Shown: piece by piece, positions 23,777-31,539 of the stretch
Numbering within the stretch: the first letter of the stretch is position 1
Layout of the letters: every line of letters begins with the position of its first letter
NCBI GenBank assembly: GCA_947165505.1
Contig: CAMVAT010000029.1
Coordinates: forward strand, 1 to 38,686
Reading direction: 5' to 3'
DNA from: an uncultured Prevotellaceae bacterium
GTDB lineage: Bacteria > Bacteroidota > Bacteroidia > Bacteroidales > Bacteroidaceae
DNA: 38,686 bases
Notes under the pieces: generated by a model
Databases searched by the model: none
What the model was told of the DNA's origin: nothing
What the model saw: the letters and a program-made list of their open reading frames with translations, nothing else
Made by a program: the position numbers and the translations under genes

Positions 23777-24447
23777 TATTGTTCCGTATGAGTTAGAGGG
23801 ATAGTCGTACGTTTGCGGTTAGGCTGATAGGGTTGTCTTCCCCTGAGCATGGCCGAGTCGCTTTGGCTCTTGGTCATATTCTCTCTGGGCGACTTATCCA
23901 CATCGCCTTTATCAAACGCTCCCTTGCTGTTCGACACGTAGTATTTGGTCATTTTCTCATCACTTCTGAAGCTGTTGCCTTGCAATTCCCGCTCGGGGGT
24001 GATGATGTGAGAAAACTTGTTGGAGTATAGTTCATGCGTCCTCTCATCCCAGAAGAGCTCTTCGCTTTTGAATCTGACGCCGTTTTTAGAGAGGATTCTC
24101 ACCCTACCGTGCAGTTCCCACAGCTTATTCACGTCGTAATAATAAGCCGTATCACATTGTATATAAGACTGCACATGCAGTGTGAGGTCAAACTGTTCGA
24201 GGAAGAGCCCCTTGTCGAAGATCCACCTTGACGGGTTTCTGTTGGGGTTCATCTCCCATCGTTCTGCCACGATGCGGTATTTGATGATGCCCGAGTCAGA
24301 GATGAGCGTATTCACCCCATACGACACCATTGTAGCCACCGAGTCTTGGGGTCTGATGGCAGGTGCCGTCCTCTCTCTTTCCTGTCCGCAAGCCCATATC
24401 AGCCACAAGGCGAAGGCCCAGGGAATCATCGTTCGTCGCATCGTCAT
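23776..24447 (-). CDS. lptC: LPS export protein LptC
   Basis: 223 residues. A lipoprotein-like N-terminus (WAFALWLIWACGQ, Cys20) is followed by an LptC-type beta-rich domain: VNTLISDSGIIKYRIVAERW, FDKGLFLEQFD, AYYYDVNKLWELHGRVRI, VRFKSEELFWDERTHELYS. LptC anchors the periplasmic bridge that carries lipopolysaccharide from the LptBFG ATPase to the outer membrane. The family usually has a membrane anchor; here lipidation would serve. The last ~50 residues are basic, Ser/Arg rich and not conserved in appearance. It lies 10 bases after the outer-membrane protein gene. Confidence 0.85.
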   Translation of the reverse strand: MTMRRTMIPWAFALWLIWACGQERERTAPAIRPQDSVATMVSYGVNTLISDSGIIKYRIVAERWEMNPNRNPSRWIFDKGLFLEQFDLTLHVQSYIQCDTAYYYDVNKLWELHGRVRILSKNGVRFKSEELFWDERTHELYSNKFSHIITPERELQGNSFRSDEKMTKYYVSNSKGAFDKGDVDKSPRENMTKSQSDSAMLRGRQPYQPNRKRTTIPLTHTEQ

Positions 24448-24457
24448 TGTGCCGCTG

Positions 24458-25765
24458 TCAGTTCACTTTCCACTTCATGAACCACCGTTCGTTGAACGTC
24501 AGTCCGAGATTGATTCTGAACACATTTTCAGTGAGCATGCCGTCGGCCGCGTTATGCACCCACTGTGCGCTGATGTTCAAGACAGAGCGGTTATTCCATC
24601 CGTTGATGATGGGAATGCCCAATCCGGCGGTGACACTTATTTCTTTTGGTCCGTCTTTGCCATTTATATTTAAATAAGGTGTAGCATACGACACGCCCAT
24701 CCTATAGTGCACCCTATTGAGGTATTTGTTTGAGTTCTCATCGACGCAATAGTCTATACCGAGGTTGAACTTCTTTCTGTCTTGATAGTAATTATTATTG
24801 AGTGCGAACACCGTTTGGTTGCCCGCGGTGACGAGTTCGGGGTATCCCACGTCTGCCCACTTTTGCAGTGTGAAGTCGAATCCAACTCTCCACGAGTTGC
24901 GATGATTCCACATCAGTCCCGCTCCGAAGGTATGAGGCAGTTTGAATGCGTCGTTCATGGTCACGGTCGCAGTGTCGCTGACGCCAGTCTGCGAGTTGGT
25001 CGATACGATTTGGCTCTCCATATCCGCTTTGATGCTATGTCCGAAGCCGTATGTGAGTCCGAGCGTGAGCTGGTCTTTTTTCGACAGTTTGGTAGAGAAC
25101 TGCAAACCGAAGTCGAGCATATAGTTAGAGATACTCGTCTTATAGTATTTCGCCAGTACATTGGCGGCGGCATCGCTATAGATGTTGGAAACCGTCTTAT
25201 CGAGTTTTCCCCACATATAACCTCCGTTGACACCGATTGACAGCCCTTTAATCGGTTCCCATCCCACTCCGAGGAACGCCTGGTGTATGCCTCCCGTGCC
25301 ATAATAAGTGTTGGTGTATGTGACATCGGTAGAACCGACATTCTCTTTTGAGGAATAGTTGTAGCCAATGTTTGAGTAAGGGAGGATACCTAAACTCACG
25401 CCGACATGCTTGAAGGCCCTGAATCCAGCCACCATGTAATCGAAGGCGGCGGAATTGGCGTTGATTTTTTTCCCGTTTTCCTGAAAACGGGTCATTTGTC
25501 CGGAAGCGCCCGCGTCGAACACGAAGGTGAGCGAATCCATCGACGAATAGGAAGCGGGGTTGAGCGTATTGACCATGTTATGCTCTCGTCCTCCGATGCC
25601 CACCCCATTCATGCCTTTGTTAAATCCCTGCGACCGGTCTCTGATCAGTCCCAGTCCGAATTGGCTGTAGGGCGAAACAGTCGTGTACTGATTATTATTC
25701 GTAACCTGTGCAGACAAAGAAGCCGCTGTGACCGCGAAAAGAGCGGCGCATATCAATTTTTTCAT
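24458..25765 (-). CDS. Outer-membrane beta-barrel protein
   Basis: 435 residues from ATG at 25765, which opens a signal peptide (MKKLICAALFAVTAASLSAQ); an upstream ATG at 25789 is possible but poorer. After YTTVSPYSQFGLGLIRDRSQ and MNTLNPASYSSMDSLTFVFD-like text (NTLNPASYSSMDSLTF) the protein is a long series of amphipathic strands, resembling the FadL/OmpP1 type of large barrel often found just before lptC in Bacteroidetes. The C-terminus FMKWKVN is less typical of a barrel end. The gene heads the lptC unit. Specific role unknown; transport of hydrophobic compounds is only a family-level guess. Confidence 0.75.
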   Translation of the reverse strand: MKKLICAALFAVTAASLSAQVTNNNQYTTVSPYSQFGLGLIRDRSQGFNKGMNGVGIGGREHNMVNTLNPASYSSMDSLTFVFDAGASGQMTRFQENGKKINANSAAFDYMVAGFRAFKHVGVSLGILPYSNIGYNYSSKENVGSTDVTYTNTYYGTGGIHQAFLGVGWEPIKGLSIGVNGGYMWGKLDKTVSNIYSDAAANVLAKYYKTSISNYMLDFGLQFSTKLSKKDQLTLGLTYGFGHSIKADMESQIVSTNSQTGVSDTATVTMNDAFKLPHTFGAGLMWNHRNSWRVGFDFTLQKWADVGYPELVTAGNQTVFALNNNYYQDRKKFNLGIDYCVDENSNKYLNRVHYRMGVSYATPYLNINGKDGPKEISVTAGLGIPIINGWNNRSVLNISAQWVHNAADGMLTENVFRINLGLTFNERWFMKWKVN

Positions 25766-25799
25766 ATATGAATGTTGTCTTGTCTTCAAATTCAGCCTG

Positions 25800-25807
25800 C
25801 AAAATTA
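25800..25807 (-). promoter_or_regulatory. -7 promoter box of the outer-membrane protein-lptC unit
   Basis: TAATTTTG on the minus strand, 35 bases before ATG 25765. No clear -33 TTTG. Confidence 0.45.
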
Positions 25808-25882
25808 TTGAAAAAAAACGAAATCGTCGCATGTTTTTACAATTATTGATATAAAAGGTGGTATTTAACAAAAAATTAGCAT

Positions 25883-25890
25883 TAACTTTG
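25883..25890 (+). promoter_or_regulatory. -7 promoter box of the Fur-family gene
   Basis: TAACTTTG, exact consensus, 44 bases before ATG 25934. No -33 TTTG at proper spacing. Confidence 0.5.
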
Positions 25891-25933
25891 CACTGCTTTT
25901 CATCATAACGCCCCATCATAACTCCCCATCATC

Positions 25934-26434
25934 ATGGACAGACATTTGATATCCGACGAACAGACCTTGGACAATGCAGGCGTGCGCGTGACGGCCGTCA
26001 GGTTGTTGGTGCTTCATGAGATACGCACCCGTTTTCACGACACATTCAGTCTGGCCGACTTAGAAGCCGCCCTTCCCACGGTTGACCGTTCCACGCTTTT
26101 CCGCACATTGACTACCCTGTCGGAATCGCATTTGCTCCATGAGACCGACGATGGCAGCGGAGCCCAGAAATACTGTCTATGTCAATGTGACGACACGCGG
26201 CATCACACAGGTCATGTACACCTGACTTGCCGTTGCTGTCACCGCACGTATTGCCTGACGAGCGTGAAAATCCCCCCCGTGCCCATGCCCGAGGGGTTTA
26301 TGGCCGAAGAGACGGAATACATCATCAAGGGAGTGTGTAAGGAATGTTTTTGGGGGGCAGGGAGCAAGGGGCAAGGGAATATTTTGGGGCAGGGAGCAAG
26401 GGGCAAGGGGCAGGAGATATGTCATGAACACTAA
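25934..26434 (+). CDS. Fur family transcriptional regulator with repeat-encoded tail
   Basis: 166 residues. The N-terminal winged helix covers about 10-85 (LDNAGVRVTAVRLLVLHEI, LPTVDRSTLFRTLTTLSES). The metal-binding dimer domain follows with HHTGHVHLTCRCC (C99, C102) and a second pair C135/C138 (GVCKEC), the structural zinc site of Fur/Zur/PerR proteins. Which metal it senses cannot be decided. The normal family end is reached at about residue 139. The remaining 27 residues (Gly/Lys/Gln-rich, residues 140-166) are encoded by the G-rich heptamer array, and the TAA stop lies in the first ACTAAAC unit of the next array. Confidence 0.88.
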   Translation: MDRHLISDEQTLDNAGVRVTAVRLLVLHEIRTRFHDTFSLADLEAALPTVDRSTLFRTLTTLSESHLLHETDDGSGAQKYCLCQCDDTRHHTGHVHLTCRCCHRTYCLTSVKIPPVPMPEGFMAEETEYIIKGVCKECFWGAGSKGQGNILGQGARGKGQEICHEH

Positions 26435-26520
26435 ACACTGGACACTAAACACTGGACACTGGACACTAAACACTGAACACTAAACACTGGACACTAAACA
26501 CTGGACACTAAACACTAAAC
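26354..26520 (+). repeat. Composite heptamer array (copy B) overlapping the fur 3' end
   Basis: G-rich block 26354-26420: GGGGCAG, GGAGCAA, GGGGCAA, an 11-base interruption, then GGGGCAG, GGAGCAA, GGGGCAA, GGGGCAG, GAGATAT. After GTCATGAAC come 13 perfectly phased units of ACTRRAC (26430-26520; ACTAAAC, ACTGGAC, ACTGAAC). The layout repeats copy A at 3900-4049, and 26393-26421 is identical to 3907-3935. Confidence 0.88.
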
Positions 26521-26536
26521 AAACAGATGCAGGAGG

Positions 26537-26550
26537 GGGGCAGGGAGCAA
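26537..26550 (+). repeat. Stray G-rich heptamer pair
   Basis: GGGGCAG and GGAGCAA occur once more just after the ACTRRAC array, as a two-unit fragment of the same G-rich block. The remaining intergenic bases to 26612 are AT-rich. Confidence 0.6.
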
Positions 26551-26612
26551 AGGACCGTTTTTGTTGTTAGATTTTTTTAATTTTTAAATTTTTTAATTCT
26601 ATAATTTTATCG

Positions 26613-26620
26613 TACCTTTG
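26613..26620 (+). promoter_or_regulatory. -7 promoter box of the HAD phosphatase gene
   Basis: TACCTTTG, exact consensus, in an AT-rich stretch with no -33 TTTG. It lies only 8 bases before ATG 26629 and 17 before ATG 26638, so the leader is absent or very short. Confidence 0.55.
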
Positions 26621-26628
26621 CACCCGCA

Positions 26629-27258
26629 ATGAAAGAGATGAACCCATTTAAGTGGAAAGTGGCCTTGTTCGACCTTGACGGCGTGGTGTTTGACACCGAG
26701 CCCCAATACACAATTTTTTGGGGTGCGGAGTGCCGCCGCTATCACCCAGAACAGCCAGGTCTTGAACACACAATCAAAGGCCAGACCCTCACCCAGATTT
26801 TCGACCGTTATTTCAGCGATGTGGCCGACGAGCAGCCCGCCATTGTGGATCGTCTGAATGCCTACGAGGCACAGATGCACTACGACTATGTAGCTGGTTT
26901 TGAGGATTTTATCCGCGGCATACGCGCTCAGTGCGTGAAGACCGCCGTGGTGACGAGCAGCAATCAGGCGAAGATGCGCAGTGTGTATCGGCAGCGCCCG
27001 GAATTTACGACGCTGTTTGATGCGGTGCTCACCTCCGAGGACTTCACCGAGAGCAAGCCGTCGCCCGACTGCTACCTGAAGGGAGCCGCCCGTTTCGGAG
27101 CCACCCCACAGGAGTGCGTGGTGTTTGAAGACAGTTTCAACGGACTGAAGTCGGGCCGTGCCGCCGGCATGTACGTCATCGGCCTTTCCACCACCAACCC
27201 CGCCGAGGCGATAGCTCCGCTGGCCGACTTAGTCATCAGCGACTACGAGGGGATTTAG
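26629..27258 (+). CDS. HAD family phosphatase (beta-phosphoglucomutase-like)
   Basis: 209 residues from ATG 26629; ATG 26638 (MNPFKWKVALFDLDG) is equally plausible and leaves room for a short leader. Motif I is FDLDGVVFDTEP, with the nucleophile Asp and general acid Asp in DLD. Motif II is TAVVTSSN. Motif III is SKPSPDCY. Motif IV is VVFEDSFNGLKSG. The helical cap between residues 20 and 85 is of the phosphoglucomutase type. It would hydrolyse or isomerise a small phosphosugar; substrate unknown. The opening DLDGVVFDTE and the FEDS motif are standard for the subfamily. Confidence 0.88.
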   Translation: MKEMNPFKWKVALFDLDGVVFDTEPQYTIFWGAECRRYHPEQPGLEHTIKGQTLTQIFDRYFSDVADEQPAIVDRLNAYEAQMHYDYVAGFEDFIRGIRAQCVKTAVVTSSNQAKMRSVYRQRPEFTTLFDAVLTSEDFTESKPSPDCYLKGAARFGATPQECVVFEDSFNGLKSGRAAGMYVIGLSTTNPAEAIAPLADLVISDYEGI

Positions 27259-27260
27259 GA

Positions 27261-27284
27261 GTTTGGGAGTTTGGGAGTTTGGAC
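27261..27284 (+). repeat. Three-unit octamer repeat after the HAD gene
   Basis: Units GTTTGGGA, GTTTGGGA, GTTTGGAC begin two bases after the HAD stop codon. It precedes the heptamer array in front of panB, so the two make another array pair. Confidence 0.7.
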
Positions 27285-27311
27285 ATTAGTTATCGCATTT
27301 GGAATACTATT

Positions 27312-27381
27312 CTCTTACCTCTTACCTCTTACCCCTTACCTCTTACCTCTTACCCCTTACCTCTTACCCCTTACCTCTTAC
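27312..27381 (+). repeat. Heptamer array CYCTTAC upstream of panB
   Basis: Ten exact 7-base units (seven CTCTTAC, three CCCTTAC) in unbroken register, followed by a decayed unit CTCTAAT. The array ends 30 bases before the panB ATG. No other promoter is visible between HAD and panB. Confidence 0.88.
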
Positions 27382-27411
27382 CTCTAATATAATAAAACAA
27401 TATATCAAATT

Positions 27412-28233
27412 ATGGCAGGTTATTTAGTGAGCGATACGCGCAAAGTGACGACGCATCGTTTTTTTGAGATGAAACAGAAAGGTGAGAAGATTTCTATGCT
27501 CACCTCGTATGATTATACCACGGCCGGCATCGTGGATAAGGCCGGTGTTGACGCCATTTTGATCGGCGACTCCGCCTCGAACGTGATGGTGGGCAACACC
27601 ACAACGCTCCCCATCACCGTTGACCAGATGATTTACCATGCCCGTTCGGTGGTGAATGCCGTGAAGCGTGCCTTGGTGGTGTGCGACATGCCGTTCGGCA
27701 GTTATCAGGTGGACCGTCACGATGGTCTGAAGAATGCCATCCGCATCATGAAAGAGAGCGGCTGCGACGCCCTGAAGTTGGAGGGCGGCGTAGAGATACT
27801 CGACACCGTGAGAGGCATCTTGGATGCCGGCATCCCCGTGTGCGGCCATCTGGGTCTGACCCCCCAGAGTATCAATAAGTTCGGCACCTACGCCGTTCGT
27901 GCCAAAGAGGCTGCCGAAGCCGAGAAACTCATGTCTGACGCCCGTGCCCTCTCCGATGCCGGCTGCTTTGCCATCGTGCTGGAAAAAGTGCCCGCCAAGT
28001 TGGCCGCCGAGGTGACCGCCGCCGTCAGTTGCGCCACCATCGGCATCGGAGCCGGCAACGGCACCGACGGTCAGGTGCTCGTGATTGATGACATGCTGGG
28101 CAAGACCCAAGGTTTCTCGCCCAAGTTTTTGCGTCGCTATGCCGACCTGGGCACAATCATGACCGACGCCATCGGTCAGTATGTGACCGATGTGAAGAGC
28201 GGCGACTTCCCCAACGAAAGTGAATCGTATTGA
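27412..28233 (+). CDS. panB: 3-methyl-2-oxobutanoate hydroxymethyltransferase
   Basis: 273 residues, full length. Characteristic PanB stretches: [40 protein letters not shown] (the metal-binding Asp), [50 protein letters not shown] and [20 protein letters not shown]. It makes ketopantoate from 2-oxoisovalerate and methylene-tetrahydrofolate, the first step of pantothenate synthesis; coaBC at 16476 acts later in the same route. panC and panD are not in the window. The stop overlaps the ATG of an MFS transporter by one base. Confidence 0.97.
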   Translation: MAGYLVSDTRKVTTHRFFEMKQKGEKISMLTSYDYTTAGIVDKAGVDAILIGDSASNVMVGNTTTLPITVDQMIYHARSVVNAVKRALVVCDMPFGSYQVDRHDGLKNAIRIMKESGCDALKLEGGVEILDTVRGILDAGIPVCGHLGLTPQSINKFGTYAVRAKEAAEAEKLMSDARALSDAGCFAIVLEKVPAKLAAEVTAAVSCATIGIGAGNGTDGQVLVIDDMLGKTQGFSPKFLRRYADLGTIMTDAIGQYVTDVKSGDFPNESESY

Positions 28234-29417
28234 TGGATACCACCCCCATCCACACCCGTCTGTGGCATCGTGACTTCTGGTTGCTGGCCATTGCCAGTTT
28301 TCTGCTCACGATGCCGATGTACATGTTGATACCGCTGCTGCCGTCGTGGTTGGCCGTGCGTACCGACCTGCCCTACAGCGAGGTGGCGATGGTGATGCTG
28401 TCTTATGGTCTGGGGCTGTTCGCCCTGGGACCGTTTTGCAATTATCTCACGCAGCGCTACCGCCGCAAGACCGTGTGCGTGCTGTCGTCGGCCGGTGTGG
28501 CGGTATTGCTGTCCGTCTTTTTTGTCTTGGAGCATAGCCTTGGCGGCTGGGCGCTGCCATGGTATGCGATGGGCGCGCTCCGCTTTGTGCTCGGAGCTTT
28601 GTTCGGTCTGTCGCAGATGGTGCTGCTGAGTACGCTGATCATCGACGTGTCGGAGTCGGCCTACCGCACCGAAGCCAACTACGCCGTGGTGTGGTTCGGC
28701 CGTTTTCCGTTGGTGCTGGGTCCGCTGGTAGCGCTTCAGCTCTATCGTTTTTTCGACATCGACATCATCTCGCTCATCATGGCCGCCACGGCCCTGCTGG
28801 GCGCCCTGTTGGTGAGCATGATCCACCTGCCGTTCAAGGCACCCGATGACAACCTTCGCACGTTGAGCACCGACCGTTTCCTGCTGAAGGAGAACCCGCT
28901 ATGCTTCATCAACTTGATGTGCTTCACCGCCTTTTTCGGCATGTTACTGTACTGGATGCTCGACGCAGTGATGTATGCCATGCTGATGGTAGGCTTCTAT
29001 CTGGCCATCCGTCTGGGCAAGACATTGTTGTCTGTATCCGGCCGTCGTGCCGACATGTATCTGGCGTTTGCCCTGTCGGGGTTGGCTTTTCTGTTACCCA
29101 TACTGTTTTCTGACGAATGGTTGTGGAACTACCTCTCGCCCGTCTTGTTCGGTTGCGTGGCAGGGCTGGTATGCAACCGATTCATGTTTATCTTCCTCAA
29201 TATCAGCCACCACTGTCAGCGCGGCACATCGCAGAGCACGTTTTTCCTCGCATGGGAGTTGGGGATCACCCTTGGTGTGTTTCTCACCTTTATGTCGCCC
29301 GACAAGGAGCAGTTGCTGCTTATCGCCTTGTCATTGCTGGCACTATCCTTCGTGCTTTATTTCACCCTGACACACGGTTGGCAGGTCAGGCACCAGAACC
29401 GGCAGCCTGGTTTGTAA
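28233..29417 (+). CDS. MFS transporter coupled to panB
   Basis: 394 residues from ATG 28233, sharing one base with the panB stop (TGATG). A TTG three bases earlier is in frame but less likely. About 12 hydrophobic segments; the first is FWLLAIASFLLTMPMYMLIP. Motif A-like sequence follows helix 2 (NYLTQRYRRKTVCVLSSAG). The central loop is hydrophilic (FKAPDDNLRTLSTDRFLLKE). The substrate is not known. Translational coupling to panB suggests movement of pantoate, ketopantoate, pantothenate or a precursor, but this is inference from position only. Confidence 0.85.
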   Translation: MDTTPIHTRLWHRDFWLLAIASFLLTMPMYMLIPLLPSWLAVRTDLPYSEVAMVMLSYGLGLFALGPFCNYLTQRYRRKTVCVLSSAGVAVLLSVFFVLEHSLGGWALPWYAMGALRFVLGALFGLSQMVLLSTLIIDVSESAYRTEANYAVVWFGRFPLVLGPLVALQLYRFFDIDIISLIMAATALLGALLVSMIHLPFKAPDDNLRTLSTDRFLLKENPLCFINLMCFTAFFGMLLYWMLDAVMYAMLMVGFYLAIRLGKTLLSVSGRRADMYLAFALSGLAFLLPILFSDEWLWNYLSPVLFGCVAGLVCNRFMFIFLNISHHCQRGTSQSTFFLAWELGITLGVFLTFMSPDKEQLLLIALSLLALSFVLYFTLTHGWQVRHQNRQPGL

Positions 29418-29464
29418 TTCGTGCAAAAATGTTGCCACGCTACCGCACATTTTCTTTCGTTTTG

Positions 29465-29496
29465 TTTGGAGGAAAACAGTAAAGTGGCTATCTTTG
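29465..29496 (+). promoter_or_regulatory. Promoter of the DUF3857 gene pair
   Basis: TTTG (29465-29468), 20-base spacer, TATCTTTG (29489-29496). Full consensus, about 25 bases of leader to ATG 29527. Confidence 0.7.
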
Positions 29497-29526
29497 CAAA
29501 TGATATTGCTAACCCAAATATGATAA

Positions 29527-31539
29527 ATGATGAAAAAGATGAAAACGAAAATGATGTTACTTAGATGCTTGTTAGCGTCGCTCTGCCTTTGTGCCTCATT
29601 ACCTCTGGAAGCACAGACACTTGAGCCAAACCTGAAGTTCGGCAAACCGACAGACGCTGAACTGAACATGACCACTTACTCCCCCGACCCCGATGCTGAG
29701 GCTGTGGTATTGTGTTACACCACAGACACCTATTACGACATCCGTGCGGGCGGCTTTCTACTGATGACCGACGTGAAGGTGCGCATCAAGGTGCTGAAAG
29801 ACGGCGGCAAGGACTATGCCAACGTCAGCATCCCCTATCTGAGCGGCGAGGCCAACCGCGGCTACCACGAGCGCATTGTGGGTTTGAAGGCTACAGCCTA
29901 CAACATGGAAAACGGTAAGCTCGTGAAGACCAAGATGACCTCCGACATGGAGTTTACGGAGACTGTAGATAAAGAGAACATGCTGCGTAAATTCACCGTG
30001 CCTCAGGTGAAGGTAGGCACCGTGTTTGAGTACCAATATCGCAAGGAGAGCGACTATTTCTTCCACATTGACACATGGCATGCGCAACTCAGCATCCCCA
30101 CCCTCTATGCCTCTTACGAACTGATATTGCCCGAGTGGTTTCAGTTTAATGTGGATCAGACCGGGCACCACCACCTTGATGCGACGACAGACAACAGCAG
30201 CGTGACTTTCAACCTTGACGGCGACATACTGCGCTGCGTGGCACACAAATACCGTTTCATCGGCGAGCAGTTGCCCGCCCTGAAAGATGATGATTATATC
30301 TGGTGCCCTACTGACTACTGCGACAAGGTGACGAGCGAGTTGCGGCGCATCGAGATACCCGGTTCGGTGTATAAGGATTACACCACCACATGGGAAAAGA
30401 TAGGCTCCCAGCTGATGGACGACGACGATTTCGGCGGCCGCATTCGCCGCGCCAACCCGCTGAAAGACGAGCAGGCTGCCGCAGCCATCCCCGCCGATGC
30501 GTCGGCCATGGACAAGACCGTGGCCCTGTATCAGTTGCTCAAGCAGCACTTGAAGTGGAACGGGCAGTACAAACTGTTTGGCAAGGGTGCCCACGACTTG
30601 AAGAAACAGGGCGAGGGCTCTAATGCCGACCTCAACTTTGTGCTGCTCAATATGCTGCGCGATGCGGGTCTGACGGCCTACCCCGTGGTGTTGCGACTGC
30701 GTACACACGGCCGTATGCCCTTTACGCACCCCACGATCAAAGAATTGACCACTTTCGTAGTGGGGGTGATGGCGTCAGATCAAAATATGCTGCTCATCGA
30801 CGCGTCGGCAGAAGACGGGTATGTAAACGTGCTGCCATCACGTTTGCTCGTTGACCAGGCCCGCGTGATCAAGCCCGACGGCAGCGGGTTCATGGTCAAC
30901 CTGCAGAGAGCCTCATCGTCGCAAGTACTTGTCAACAACCAGATGCAACTGTCGGCCGACGGAAGCATCAACGGCACAGTCCGCATCACCTATCAAGGCA
31001 ACGGAGCCCTGGCCGAGCGGCGGCAGTACCGTTCGGGTCGCGACAGCATCGATTTTGTGAAGTCGCAGTCGTCGGCCTACGGCATCGACATCCAGAGTTT
31101 TGCCATGCAAGGACGTGACGACTTCTCGCCCCAGGTGCGCGAGGATATCACATTCACATCGCACGCCGATGCCACCGCCGACCATATCTACCTCAACCCC
31201 TTCGTTTTCCGTCCAGTGAAGGAGTCTCCCTTCCCAGCCGCCACGCGCGACATCCCTATAGAGTACCCCTACCCGTCGGCCCTGACCATCCGCTCGTCTA
31301 TCCGGTTGCCCGAGGGCTACGAAGTGGAAGAATGTCCGGAGAATTTGGTATTACAGACACCCGACGGTAGTCTGACGGCGCGCGTGCTGACCCAGCCTGG
31401 CCCGGGTGTCGTCGGTGTACAGATTAAGTTCGACATCACCAACACCCTCATTCCTCAGACCAGCTATCAAGAGATACGGCAGTTTTACGAGACATTGACC
31501 GCCAAGCTCAACGAAATGATTATATTGAAAAAATCATGA
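29527..31539 (+). CDS. DUF3857/transglutaminase-like exported protein, inactive-looking site
   Basis: 670 residues (29530 is an alternative ATG). Signal peptide CLLASLCLCASLPLEAQ, then a DUF3857 domain (about 55-235: DVKVRIKVLKDGGKDYANVS, TVPQVKVGTVFEYQYRKESD, YASYELILPEWFQFNV). A transglutaminase-like domain follows at about 325-430 (TVALYQLLKQHLKWNGQYKL, ADLNFVLLNMLRDAGLTAYP). The usual active-site GDCKDLN is GSNADLN here (Asn366 for Cys), and the His position reads LTTF; only the final Asp (LLIDAS) is kept. A beta-rich C-terminus ends the protein. Likely a periplasmic or surface binding protein rather than an enzyme. It overlaps the next gene by four bases. Confidence 0.82.
   Translation: MMKKMKTKMMLLRCLLASLCLCASLPLEAQTLEPNLKFGKPTDAELNMTTYSPDPDAEAVVLCYTTDTYYDIRAGGFLLMTDVKVRIKVLKDGGKDYANVSIPYLSGEANRGYHERIVGLKATAYNMENGKLVKTKMTSDMEFTETVDKENMLRKFTVPQVKVGTVFEYQYRKESDYFFHIDTWHAQLSIPTLYASYELILPEWFQFNVDQTGHHHLDATTDNSSVTFNLDGDILRCVAHKYRFIGEQLPALKDDDYIWCPTDYCDKVTSELRRIEIPGSVYKDYTTTWEKIGSQLMDDDDFGGRIRRANPLKDEQAAAAIPADASAMDKTVALYQLLKQHLKWNGQYKLFGKGAHDLKKQGEGSNADLNFVLLNMLRDAGLTAYPVVLRLRTHGRMPFTHPTIKELTTFVVGVMASDQNMLLIDASAEDGYVNVLPSRLLVDQARVIKPDGSGFMVNLQRASSSQVLVNNQMQLSADGSINGTVRITYQGNGALAERRQYRSGRDSIDFVKSQSSAYGIDIQSFAMQGRDDFSPQVREDITFTSHADATADHIYLNPFVFRPVKESPFPAATRDIPIEYPYPSALTIRSSIRLPEGYEVEECPENLVLQTPDGSLTARVLTQPGPGVVGVQIKFDITNTLIPQTSYQEIRQFYETLTAKLNEMIILKKS

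Noticed and set aside
26354..26520. CRISPR array
   Set aside because: Units are 7 bases with no spacers of constant length; there are no cas genes in the window.
27259..27411. Riboswitch upstream of panB
   Set aside because: The space is almost entirely simple repeats; no conserved aptamer motif is visible.
29758..30729. Open frame of over 320 codons on the minus strand opposite the first DUF3857 gene
   Set aside because: No domain or signal peptide, and it is fully antisense to a gene with clear family similarity.
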